Shown piece after piece: positions 50,101 to 60,850 of a DNA stretch of 64,000 bases. The stretch covers positions 1 to 64,000 of the forward strand of contig WBMZ01009015.1 of the NCBI GenBank assembly GCA_013400975.1, in the 5' to 3' direction. Position 1 is the stretch's first letter. Every line of letters begins with the position of its first letter. Below the pieces are notes generated by a model that was given only the letters and a program-made list of their open reading frames with translations, had not been told where the DNA came from and searched no databases. The stretch comes from Atrichornis clamosus. Taxonomy: Eukaryota; Chordata; Aves; Passeriformes; Menuridae. The position numbers and the translations under genes were made by a program.

Positions 50101-53100
50101 TCCGGATAGGACGTACTGTATGCAGTATTGTAAGCTGGGCATATTTTAACATGCCAGCTGAAGCCCTCAATCAGAATTTGCAGTGGATTTGTGTATTGGT
50201 CTTCTGAGAGGCAGTTGTTTGAGAATGTCACTGCTGAGACTGCCAAACCTATTTGTGTATTTCCTAGTTCATACTGTAAAGTGCTCACACACATCCCCGG
50301 GTTGTGTATTAACAGACACAGCTCATAAATAGTGGTGCCTGGCAAAGCTGTCGGCTCTAGATCTGTCCACAGAGGTTTGAGCCACAGAATTTGCTGTGAC
50401 AAAGGTGTCCCTGGTATTTTCCTTCTGTGTGAACACAGAAAGCATAAGACGTGAAGTATCTGGTGTAAAATGAGAGCAGAGATAGTGATTGCAGCTGCAT
50501 GTGGAACCAGATTTGTTTAAGTTGGTAAAAGAGGTCTCTAACCTCTTCCACAAAGAGACAACCATCAGAGAAATAGAAACATGGTTGAGAAAAGTGATGC
50601 ACAGTGAGAACACCCAGAAAATGTTTTATAAAATATAGAGGGGTGGAGAAGCAAGAGGATGCTAAAACTGGTTGTAGGGGGAAGGGCTTGAATAAGATTT
50701 CAAAGAAAGTATCTTACGATCTTGAAAACTGTAAAACACTGGAAACCACAGAAATCCAGATCACAATCTGTCCTTTTAGAAGTATTTGAGGTCTGGTTTT
50801 TCTTATGTGAGTGTGTAGATATTGCTGAGGCTTTGTGAGCATGAAATTCCTTTTTCCTTTGTAGTTCTGTGGCACTTAGAAGTCTTGTGATGATGTCTTG
50901 CCTCTAGGCTGGGCATCATGTATGACAAGGAGAAGTACTAACCAAAAGAGATCAAAGTGAAAACCAGGTAGATTCCCAGGGAAACTGCTGGGTGATCAAC
51001 CAGCTCAGGCTCCAGAGACTTCCTTTTGCAAGTCTGCATGTGATTTATGCAGTCTCCATTCTGTGAGCTCAGACTGCGCTCTATTAGTGCTGCAGGACTG
51101 ACTGCTTCCCTGCAGTGTCCCCAGGCTCTTCGGGGTGGTGGGATGGTTGATCTCTGCCTCAGAGCCATGGGATGGTTGATCTCACTGCCTCGGATCACGG
51201 CACATCTCCTGTGGAAGTGGCTGTTGGGCACTGATGCACCACGGCGCTGTGCTCTGGAAGACAAGGCAGGTGGGCTACTCTCCACAGTGGACATACTGAG
51301 AAAAACTCTTCCTCCTTCATCTTGACAAAAGTACAGAAGAAAACAAACTGATGCCTTTTTATCTGTGCTGCTCTCTGGATTTCAGAAATGACTGCTGTGA
51401 CATTTCCCTTCTCAGCAGAGGCGCAGGCAGACTGTCACTTTATTCCTTCCCCTTTTCCTCTAGCTGAAACATCCCACTGCAGAAGACCTCAGCAGCGAGT
51501 GACTACTCCATCTGCTGTCTAGAGGAGGTCATTCATCTCTAGAGGGAACACTTACAGACTTTTCAGTGACTTGCTCTGGAGGAATCAGCTGCTGACAGAA
51601 CACTCTCCTGAGCCAAACCCACGCTTACAAGGACAGTTTTGGTTGCCCATTAACCTCAAAAACTATACAGTATAAAAAATAACCAGTGAAGAACAATCTG
51701 TTGATCTGGACCGGCTTCTGTACAAGGAAGAGTTGACTAAAAAGGAAGCCTTCAGCTCCAGAGCATTGCTGTAGAGGGCCGTGAAGTCCTCTGTGTCTAG
51801 AGGGTGAGCAGGGGGGCATGTCTGGCTCTCCCTTTCCCAGGTATCTCGCTGTTCCAGAGGTGGGACAGTGGGCTGTGGGAGTCTCCACTCTGACATGCCG
51901 TGACTGTCTTGTGTCCTGCTCGGGGGAGCAGAGGTGTTACTGAGCTTGGCTGTCACTTCAAGGGGAGTGCTGAGGTGCCAAATATGGAGGTGTGTGAGGA
52001 AGCCTTTCCCAAACAAAGCTCCCGTACTGGAAAAGAGCTGATAATCTTTGGAGTCTGCTATGGATTTAGCACTTAGCTGGCAGCTGAAGGTGAGAAAGAT
52101 GGGTCTGGGCAGCTGCAACAGGACATGGGGCTGGGAAAGGGCACAGCTATGCACTGAGCACCTGATGAGCAGCCTTTGAGATTAGATTATCCAAGGAACT
52201 GTGCTACCAGATGAGGAGCAGGAGCCTGTGGACGGCTGGGTTTTCAGGCTGCTCCTGTCTCTGTCAAGACACAGGTGCTGAGATGCTTCTCACTGCTGGG
52301 CTCTTGAGCTTTCAGCTGGGCACCCGTCCAGCCATCCATCACTCCTTGGATTTGGTCCATGGGAAATCAAATGTGATCTGAGGGTTGCCACTGCGGTGGA
52401 GATATCAAACAGACACCTGGCATTTTATACAAACTGAGGGAAATTCAGGCTGAAAATAGAACTGGGCAGTGCCTTGAGTCTGTGAGTCTGTGCTGGGGCT
52501 TCTGCCTGGGATCATGACCCTGTGGATCAGCTCAAACACAAGGCAGACCCAGCTGTTTGGGTGTAACTGTAGAAAAATCAGTGTGGGGCAGCCCAGAACC
52601 TCAGATGAATTGAAAGCCTGTGCAGGGATTTTCTTTTTTCCCTGTGATTTGATCACATGAGGAACAATGGAGCGGGTGCTTCCACGCTTTGTGGTACGAC
52701 TGACAGATAGTGCAGGGGAGGCGAGACTGGCTTTGTTTTCAGCTCTGAAACCCAGGAAGGGATATGTTCTTTGTGAATTAATTAATGTGGAGAAAAGGCA
52801 GTTTAACTATTTGACAAAAGATTCATTTCCACCCACTTCCCAGCTGGCGCTGGAGTGTGGCTTAGCCGTGGACTGTCAGATTTCCATCAGCCTTTAGTGT
52901 TCCGACTGAAATAGCAATTTTTGCTTTGCAGGGCAGAGAGTAACAGTTGTGAGCCTTGTGCTGCTCTCGGGTAGCAGGTAAGGGAGGTAGGGTTCTGCCC
53001 TGTTCTAGGCAGGGCTGGTTGGTGCTGCATGTCCCCTTCGGCAGATGCCATGAGCAGGAGCTAAACTTGAATCCCTCTGAGCAGGGATTTAGGTTCGTTT

Positions 53101-56100
53101 CCTAGGCTAGCAGGTCTCAGGAATTTTTCCCTTGACCTTGTTGTGAAATGAGGGAAGTGACAGCGTCCTTCACCCCAAGGGAAGGATTTTCCATGTGGGT
53201 TATTCAGTGTCTCAGCAGCACAGCAAGCAAGGAGGCGTGGGAGTCAGTGCAGTACCCAGTGACATTCTCAGACAGGCACAGAGATGTCTTCAAGACAGAA
53301 GCTGAGGCAAATCATAATCACAAAGTCATTAGTCTGCTAACAAGAGCTGGGGGAGTAAACCTCAAATGAAACCCTAGTTTGCTGTAATAGCACACAGCAG
53401 ATGAACCTCCTGGATTCCTGAGGTTGGGACTTGACCCGGGAAAGGTGTGTGCTGCCATTTCAGAGGCTGTTGGGATGTAAAAATTCCATATTTCTTTCAA
53501 ATATTTGCAAGCCTTGAGTCAACCTTACCAAAGAGACAACTGTTAGGGAGACATTTACATCCACGTGACTCACCCAGCAGGTCTTAACCCTAAGTGATAG
53601 AGGTGACCATGTCATCTGTTGGCAGTAAATGGAGCGGCAGCAGAGCAGTGGCTTTCCTGTGCATGTCACCGCTACAAGCAGAGCAAAGATGTCTCTAAAT
53701 AGCACAGGAATGTTTTGCAATGGTGGTCTCATGTGAAAAGTTCAAGCTGTATTTCAAGGACAGAAGGTCTTCGAAGAAGGAGGAGATCAAATCCCCAAGG
53801 AGCAGTTGTGAAATGCCAGTGTTAGTGCCCCCCAAATGCCTTTGGCACATTTTGCTGAAGTGACACGCTGCAGCTTGTGTCTGTGTGATGAGTAAAGGAC
53901 ACCAGGGTACGGAGGTGAGAGCCTGAGCAACCTCACACATCATAAATACCACAGGGTAATGGAAAAATGAGATCTTTATTCTGAGATTTTTAAACGGCAG
54001 AAAAAGAGGGCACTAGCCAAACTTTGGGTGCAGTTAGCAGGAATCTGAGAACAAACTGTGGAAGACACACAGTTGTGAATATTTGCTACTCTGTCAAGAT
54101 TGTGGGCACCAGCAAAGTCCCACTTAGTGCCTGTAGATATTTATACAAATAAGCTACTGCAGCCCCTGGAAAGACTTACCTGGGAGCTGCATGGCAGGAG
54201 ACTTGGATGAGGTGTTTCTGAGAAGGGGAAGGAGTTGGAAGGACAAAGTAAGGAGAAGGACCTGTGTATCTCAGACAAGAGTGACCTAAGCCCAGTTAAT
54301 CTAGATCTGTTTGTCTCTCAGCTGCCTAAAGCAGAAAATGCTTTTTAAAGATTCCTTTTGTCACTTCTGGCATTTTGATTTTAATCTGCAATGTCACCCT
54401 GGAGGCATAAACCATAAACTCAAGTCCCTGTGGAGCTGGGGCTCTGCAAGTGTCCTCATGTTACTGGGCTTCACTTCTTTGCTGGAATAAGAGCTGGTGT
54501 GAGCTCGGGAGGGAGCTGTGGGCAGTGCAGTGGCAGAGGTGGCTTTGGAGCCTGCCCAGATCAAAGTGAATGAGTAGGTGTGAGCACTGGTGGGGGTTCA
54601 GAGCTCTGTCAGGACAGTGTCACCATCACCGCCTGAGGCTGATGCCATGGTAGTGCCAGTCCAGCAGCTGGGGTGACCACAAATAGAGCAGAGACAGCGA
54701 ATAGAGGGGAGTCTTTAGGGCTGCCAGAGCTGGATGTGGCACCCAGGCACAGTGTTTGATGCTAGGGTGATGGAGTGATGGAGTCAGGGACATGAGAACC
54801 TTGCCCATGTCTCCTTGGGACTTAATCTGTTCCTCACCTAGAGCACCAAAAGGGGAATTTCCTCGCTTTTGGTGTCTCCATGACCTGAAGCTGATTATCT
54901 CAATATTACCACAGCCACCAGTGGTAGAAGAACCAAGACAAAGCCGAAAAGTGCAAAGAAAAACCAAATTCTTTATCACCAGCACACAAAAGACCAGCTG
55001 GAACTACCACCAGGAGGTCCTGCCAGTGTTACATTGCTTTTTGTGGATAAATCATGCACTTGGGAGCCAGAAGAATCTACTGAGCAGGTAAATTCTTGCT
55101 GAAACCACAAATACACACACGCACTTCGGGTGTAGGACAGATGAGACTTGGAGGACAGGGTTATCCACAGTTTCCTGGGATGTGCTCAGCAGCAGGCAGG
55201 AGGAACAGACCTGCTGCCTGCCGTGGAGCACGGAGCAGAGTCCCAGCCCTGTTACAACCCCGTGTAAGCCACCCTTGTGTCACCACAGGACTGGCTTGCA
55301 CTCACCCCATCTAACCTCCCACACAGCACGCGCAGAAGCTTTCACAGTGGCAGCGACAGAAGGAACAACCTTCCCAAGCCTGGAGAAAATCCCTTCAGTG
55401 CCAAACCCACTGAGGTCAGGGGCAAATCAAGACTGGCTCTGCAGGGGATGTCGTGACTCGGCAGATCTCTGAGAACATGTGACATGATGTGAGAGACGTG
55501 ACGTTTATTTTTGCTGAGATGGATGTGGCAGGAAGGATTATTGCAAAAACCCATTTCCCAGCAGCAGGTGCTGGTGCATGAGCCAGGGTAGGGCCTGAGG
55601 CCACATCTGGCCAGGTGCTGCAAGTGCCCACTCTGGGAAGAGCAGGGCTGGGACACAGCACAGAGATGCTGCTTCTTGCTCATAGGGAGCCCTGGGCTTC
55701 TCATTTGCTTTTGGGCCAAATGAAATGTTTTGGTTAATTGAAATCCCATGTTATTTCATTTGTAATTTCTTTTGCTGATTTTATTCCAGCAACCGTAGTG
55801 TGGTGCTGAATGTCCTGTGGGTGTAGCTGGGTCTGACTCTGATGCTGGTGCCTCCTGCAGTCTCTTGCACTGAGGAAGGGCAGGACTCTTTCCAGTTTTC
55901 GTGGCAGCCAGGAAACTTTTGCTTCCTGGGAGTGGTGATCCCTGGGGGAAGACTGAATTCTCTAGCACATTGACAGGGTGGAAGCACTCAGCCAGGCCTG
56001 GCCTCAGGTCGTGTTTAATGTCCAGCCTCCTCTCTGTGTCTAATGAAGGTGATGAAGACCTTTCTGGATCTCCTGGGGATGGGACACCTCGTTTTCACCC

Positions 56101-56740
56101 ACTTGGAAAGTAAAATGGCAACTGTAGAGCAGCTTTATTTATTCTGTCTATGCAATGTATCTGTGTTCATGAAGCTCCTTTATTCAAATCCTTAGCTACC
56201 AGTGCTAGGAGCAGTAACTTGCCCTTTAAAATGATAATAATCCCAAGCAAACTCCCTACAGAGACAAAATTTATCATTGCTTTGCCTTTGGTTTTGCAAA
56301 TATCTCATGTTTCTCCTCCTAAAGTGCTGTGCTGATAGGTCAGGGGTGAGGTGCAGGGCAGCTTGGTCTGCTGTGTGGGCATGGAGATGCCTGGATCACA
56401 GTGCCCAGGGCAGGGTGGGGCAGGAGCAGCTGCTGGGAGAGGCTTTACAAAACCTCTGCGATGGTGGTGCAAGAACAAACCAGAGTTTTTGGCTGCTGAG
56501 GACAGCCTGAGGTGCAACCAGACTTTAGGTGATGAGCAGTGACCAGCGTCCAAGAGAGGGATAATTGTTCTATTACACACTCCTCTGGCAGATGCCAAAC
56601 TCGTGTCCTCAGCAAAGCTTTTGTGAACCTCCTCACCTTTATCTGAAGTGCCCAGCACTGCTGCAAAGCTGTAGGTAGGCAGTGACTTCTGCCTCTGCTC
56701 GCCAAAACCCCTCAAGGTGCAGAGAAGTCGCTGCTGGTTT
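44150..56740. other. Non-coding interval beyond ADPGK
   Basis: I see no exon that resembles a known protein, no CR1, no tRNA and no long tandem array in these 12.6 kb. Small items are a 29-bp tandem duplication at 51140-51198 and a candidate exon-like segment at 54915-55087 (see findings). The + strand of 44.2-47 kb looks T/G-rich, which would suit a transcript leaving the ADPGK promoter in the divergent direction, but there is no direct evidence of one. Confidence 0.7.
51140..51198. repeat. 29-bp tandem duplication
   Basis: GGGATGGTTGATCTC followed by (A)CTGCCTC.GA occurs twice, starting at 51140 and 51169, with a few substitutions between copies. Confidence 0.8.
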
Positions 56741-57060
56741 GGGTGCTGCCGGGGTTAGCCCTTGGTGGGCGATACCTGGCTGCCCGTGCACCTGTCCGGA
56801 GGCCGGGGCCGCCGGGCAGGGCAGCGCAGCCCCCGGAATCGTGCGGGATGCCCGCGCCGGGGGTGCCCCGGTGCCGCGGGAGAGGGCGCTGCGGGCCCGC
56901 GCTGCGCAGCCCGGGCTGGGCACAGGCGACAGCCAGGGAACCTCCGAGCGCGGGGATCGCAGCCCTTGGCAGGGGGAATGCTGCTGGAAACTTCACCCAA
57001 GCCAGCCCGGAGAGGAGAGGGACAGATTGTCGCTATCCGCTCGTGAGAAACAGGGAGCTT
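56740..57060. promoter_or_regulatory. CpG-rich patch (orphan CpG island 1)
   Basis: This is a sharply bounded stretch with many CpGs (GGCCGGGGCCGCCGGGCAGG, GATGCCCGCGCCGGGGGTGC, GCGGGAGAGGGCGCTGCGGG) in an otherwise AT-balanced region. Open frames exist on both strands because GC-rich DNA has few stops; none resembles a known protein. It could be an unannotated promoter, for example of a non-coding RNA or of a distal first exon of the next gene. Confidence 0.6.
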
Positions 57061-57729
57061 GTGAGTTACAGTATATTTAGTGCAGGGGTCTCTTTGCCTA
57101 GAAGGGTGTTTTAGTGGATTAATGTGCTTCCGAGTTCTGCTGCAGCTCGCCAGAAAGGACGGTGGGTTTTGATTCATACCACCAGATATCTTTTCCCCCT
57201 TCTTGTTCTGTTTTGGTTGTGCCCGCAAAATATCCAGTCCTGAAGGTTGTCACTAGACAGGGATGTTAGAAGTGGTCCAAATCTACATCAGAATAGATAT
57301 GTCATGTCACAGACATTCGTTCTCTTCCCATTTCCATGGAAACATGGACTTCGGTGGTGTCAGGCAGAGCAGCCTGGCAGGATGTAGTGGACTCTCTCCA
57401 GGAGGAGCTGCTGGCAACAGCACTCAGAAATGTGCCTTGGTCTCTTCAGGTTTGGAAAGACCAGGTAGTCTGGTCCTTTAGAGTAACAGCACTTGACAGA
57501 GTGCATCAGAAACAACAGCTGGGACAAACATTTAACTCCCTGCTTCCTTCTTCCCACCGTACCCTTCCGCATCCCATTGCTCCATCCAGTCCCGCAGAGA
57601 ACACTGCACACCACAGGCTCTGGTTTTTAATTTCCTGGGGGGTGGAAGGGGTGGAGAGCACATCTTGCGGCGGCTGACAGGCTTTTTGTTCCGTGCCAGT
57701 CCTTTTATTAACCCCCTGCTAGATCATTC

Positions 57730-58060
57730 CCTGTCTGTGCCGAGCTGCCCCCGCTGCGCTGGTGATGAGAGTGTTTGTAGCAGCAGGGCTGCCGGAGGGG
57801 ATTACGGGGATCCCGCGGACCGGAGCGGCGGGCCGGGCACTGGGACACAGATTGCTGCCGCAGCCTCGCCTCCATCTGGCCTCGCCTCGCCCGAGGCACC
57901 TCTGGTGCTCCCTGCAGCACAGCAGTTGTGTGTCTGATCCCCCGCGGCCGTCCCGTGTCCCGCCTGGGAAGGGGGTGGTGGGCAGACTGCCGGCAGTCCG
58001 GGAGGGGGCCTGCTGCGAATGGATAGGGACAGGATGGAGGTGCAGGAAAGAGCAATGTCT
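57730..58060. promoter_or_regulatory. CpG-rich patch (orphan CpG island 2)
   Basis: This is a second CpG-dense stretch, about 700 bp after the first (GATCCCGCGGACCGGAGCGG, CGGGCCGGGCACTGGGACAC, CCCCCGCGGCCGTCCCGTGT). It directly precedes the AT-rich block at 58.2 kb. No coding similarity is seen. Whether it is methylation-free cannot be told from sequence. Confidence 0.55.
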
Positions 58061-58224
58061 GCTACGTCGCACTCCGCCATCCCACAGCTTCACCCAGCCC
58101 CTTTGATTGATCGTAGATCTTAGGCAAAAGCAAGTGTTTCCACTCAATAATCTTGCCCAATTCCCCTTCTGTATTTAAGGCCTGAATTCTGTAAAACATT
58201 TATCCCAGACGTGGGACTGTAGAA

Positions 58225-58690
58225 TTTATGGGAGAAATTGGGATCTTTCTTAGCAGTTGTTTCCTTTTCCTTTTGGATCAGACTGCTGTTGGTGGTTGAT
58301 TATTCAAACAAATTAATTTGGGATGCACACACAAGTTCTAATTAGCTGCAATTATTCACTTATTTCCCCCCTGCTTCCCTCCTACATTGCCAGAAATTAA
58401 AAAAATATCACCCTAACACAGTGTGCCCTGCAATAATTATCCCCCGGGCCAATCCTGAACCTCTCAATCTATGATCAATACCTTCATCTGTCAGCCACAA
58501 TTAATTAAACACAATCCCACTTTCAGGGCTTTGATTCATATCGCCCCAGAACAGCTTACTGGGTATTATAATCCAGACTGATGCTAATGCTGTCCTCAAG
58601 TGGAAGGGAGGGGCTGACTGAAATATCAACCCCCAATTTCATTAAAAGCCAAGCGATAGAAGGGCTCTTGTTGTGAGGTGAGTGATGAGT
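58225..58690. promoter_or_regulatory. Candidate conserved enhancer, homeodomain-site rich
   Basis: This is a compact AT-rich block with repeated TAATTA/ATTAAT-type homeodomain cores: AAATTAATTTGGG, TCTAATTAGCTGCAATTATTC, GCAATAATTATCC, CACAATTAATTAAACAC. It also holds a CTGTCAGCC TALE-like half-site and CTTTGATTCATAT (TCF/LEF-like). It has few CpGs and no open frame of note. The texture resembles vertebrate conserved non-coding elements, but conservation itself is not demonstrable here. Confidence 0.4.
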
Positions 58691-60699
58691 AGGTGGGACT
58701 GTGTTCTCCTCTAGAGCCAGGCTGCTTCACGGGGGAATAATGCTGCTGGAATCAGACTGGGGCAAGGGTGTTGCTCTGGGTGAGGCAGGGAAGCTGAGTT
58801 AGGCCCAGCATGATGGTTTTGTTGTCTGTGCTGTGTGACTGTGTTCTGTTCTACAACGGCTTCTTTTTTTGGACAGTGCAATTTTGGAATTTGATACATT
58901 TCTGAACAGTAATTCAATATCCAAAGGCTGTTTAGAGCTTCCCGACACTGGTCTGTGGTGGTCCAAGCCAGAGCTCTGGAGATGCTATAACAAAGCTCTT
59001 AAAACCAGTAAAATTGTTTTACTTGAGGTTCTCCTGGTGCTTTCAATAACCCTCTCCTCTACACACGGAGTGGTAAAAGCAAAGAGGGATGTAGGGCCAA
59101 ACCACACATTGGCAAAGCAGGGACTAGACCCAAGATTCATGGTCTTTTGCTACTCCCTCCCCTCTCCGCTGTCTCCCTCAGACAGGCAAGGAAGGAGGTC
59201 AGATCTAAGAGGGGTGATTTGAATCTGTTCCAGGTCTTAAACCTGAGAGCCCATTCCCTTTTTGCTGATGTTGGCCGTGTGTCTCAGCCAGCATCCTCTC
59301 CTTAGGACTGCTGCTTTCCCATTCTTTTTTAACTCTGATTCACAGTCAGGCTCCTTCCTGGATGCCTGTTCCTTGCACCTTCACCCTCAGGACTTCAAAA
59401 GCCTCAGATCCAACATGCAGGAGTCTGAGGGCAGCTCCTGTTATCCACAAAGGGCAGGCAGCTCAACAAATCTTTGAGTGATAAGAGAGAATGATTTCCA
59501 ACTTCGAGCCACCTGGAATAAAGTGCAGTTGATGATGTTGCAGGGAGCCGTGACCCCAGAACTGGGAACAGCAAATCTAACTATGTTTGAGCTCTCCAGC
59601 AGTCCTCAGTGTCCAGTTTCATCAGTGCAACTGTCTGGGGGTTTCCAGGACATCTTCCAAGTGATAGATGTGTTTTGTTTTCTGCCCTTGTAGGACAAAT
59701 GACTTTGGAGCCATAATCAAAGGGGAACAGGCAGGCACTGTAGGTCAGCTCGGGATTTGTGCTGGCTCTGTTGGAGGAGAGCCCAGTGTTTGTACAGAAC
59801 AAGCAGGAGCCTGTTCCCAGGGCTGGAAATGTTACACTTGGCCATCCCAGCAAAACTTACACCTCGGTGGTACATAATGGAGGGAGGAAGGTATGGAAAA
59901 CCTTCCCCTCTGCCTGTGTCCAGGGACAGCAGGGACAGCAAGAGCTCAGAACTGCGGCAGCCTTGCGTGAGGGAGCTGCCGAGCCAACCACAGCCTTCAC
60001 TTGAATTTGGGAGTTCATTTCAGTTCAGTGAGGCAAGGGATACTTCCATGCCTGCTCTCCACACAGGGCTCTGCTGTTTGAGCTGTACCCACATGCCTGT
60101 TGCATCCAGAAATGATTAAAGCTGGAACATTTCCTAAGCAATTTTTGTAAGTTCGATAGGACATTCAATTAGGGAAGAGGAATGAGAGTGTGCAGTGTGC
60201 TGAGGCTGTGCAGGTCACTGAGTCTGCCTCGCTCACAGACCTCACTGAGAATTCACAGTGGCTTTGCAGCAAGGAAAAACAACCATGTGAAACTTGGAAA
60301 ATAAATAATTAGTTGGGATTTTGTTGCTTGTTGTTTTCAAAAGCCTTTTCCCACCTTTTGATGAGGATCAGAGTGATAGCCAGGCTGTTGCTTTATCTGC
60401 ACTTTAAACTTCAGCTTGTTAATTGCAAAATCTCTGCGATCAGAATGATTTTAGGTACAATGAAGCCAAAAAAATGCCAATTTCTCTGCTACTCACCTAA
60501 GAAAATGGAGTGATGGGTTTGTAATAGAGCAACAAACCACGGTGCCTTTGTGGGTGCAAACTGTTAGCCTGAGGTTCCCTGCAAGACAGAGGAACAAAGG
60601 CCACTTTGCTTTCATCAGCCACTTGAGCAGTACAGACCCCCCACCACCCTCCCTGAGTGAAGAGCTCTGCTGGTGAGTCTTTATTGCCAGGAGAAAATG

Positions 60700-60850
60700 A
60701 AAATTATATGCAAAATACAGACGAGAAAATTCCTATCTCTCCATTCGAATGCTGTGCTGGGTATGACATCACTGGGAGCCAATCAGCAAGCTCCCTTTGT
60801 GTCTGGCTTTCTAATAAAAGCCACTTCATCAGAGTAATTTGCAGTAATAA
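60700..60850 (+). promoter_or_regulatory. Promoter-like motif cluster (octamer, CRE, CCAAT, TATA-like)
   Basis: In + strand order: ATGCAAAA octamer-like site (60708-60715), TGACATCA CRE/AP-1-like site (60764-60771), GCCAATCAG, a perfect NF-Y CCAAT box (60778-60786), and CTAATAAAAG, TATA-like (60811-60820). CCAAT to TATA-like spacing is about 30 bp, so a start site would fall near 60845. No gene with a known product follows within the next kilobases. Confidence 0.35.

Noticed and set aside
49743..50402. 219-codon minus-strand open frame in the intergenic interval
   Set aside because: It begins with a TTG codon; the first ATG is at residue 37. There is no domain, repeat or family resemblance, and no promoter or poly(A) context. 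Probably chance, though it is the longest frame outside the two genes and could be tested for conservation.
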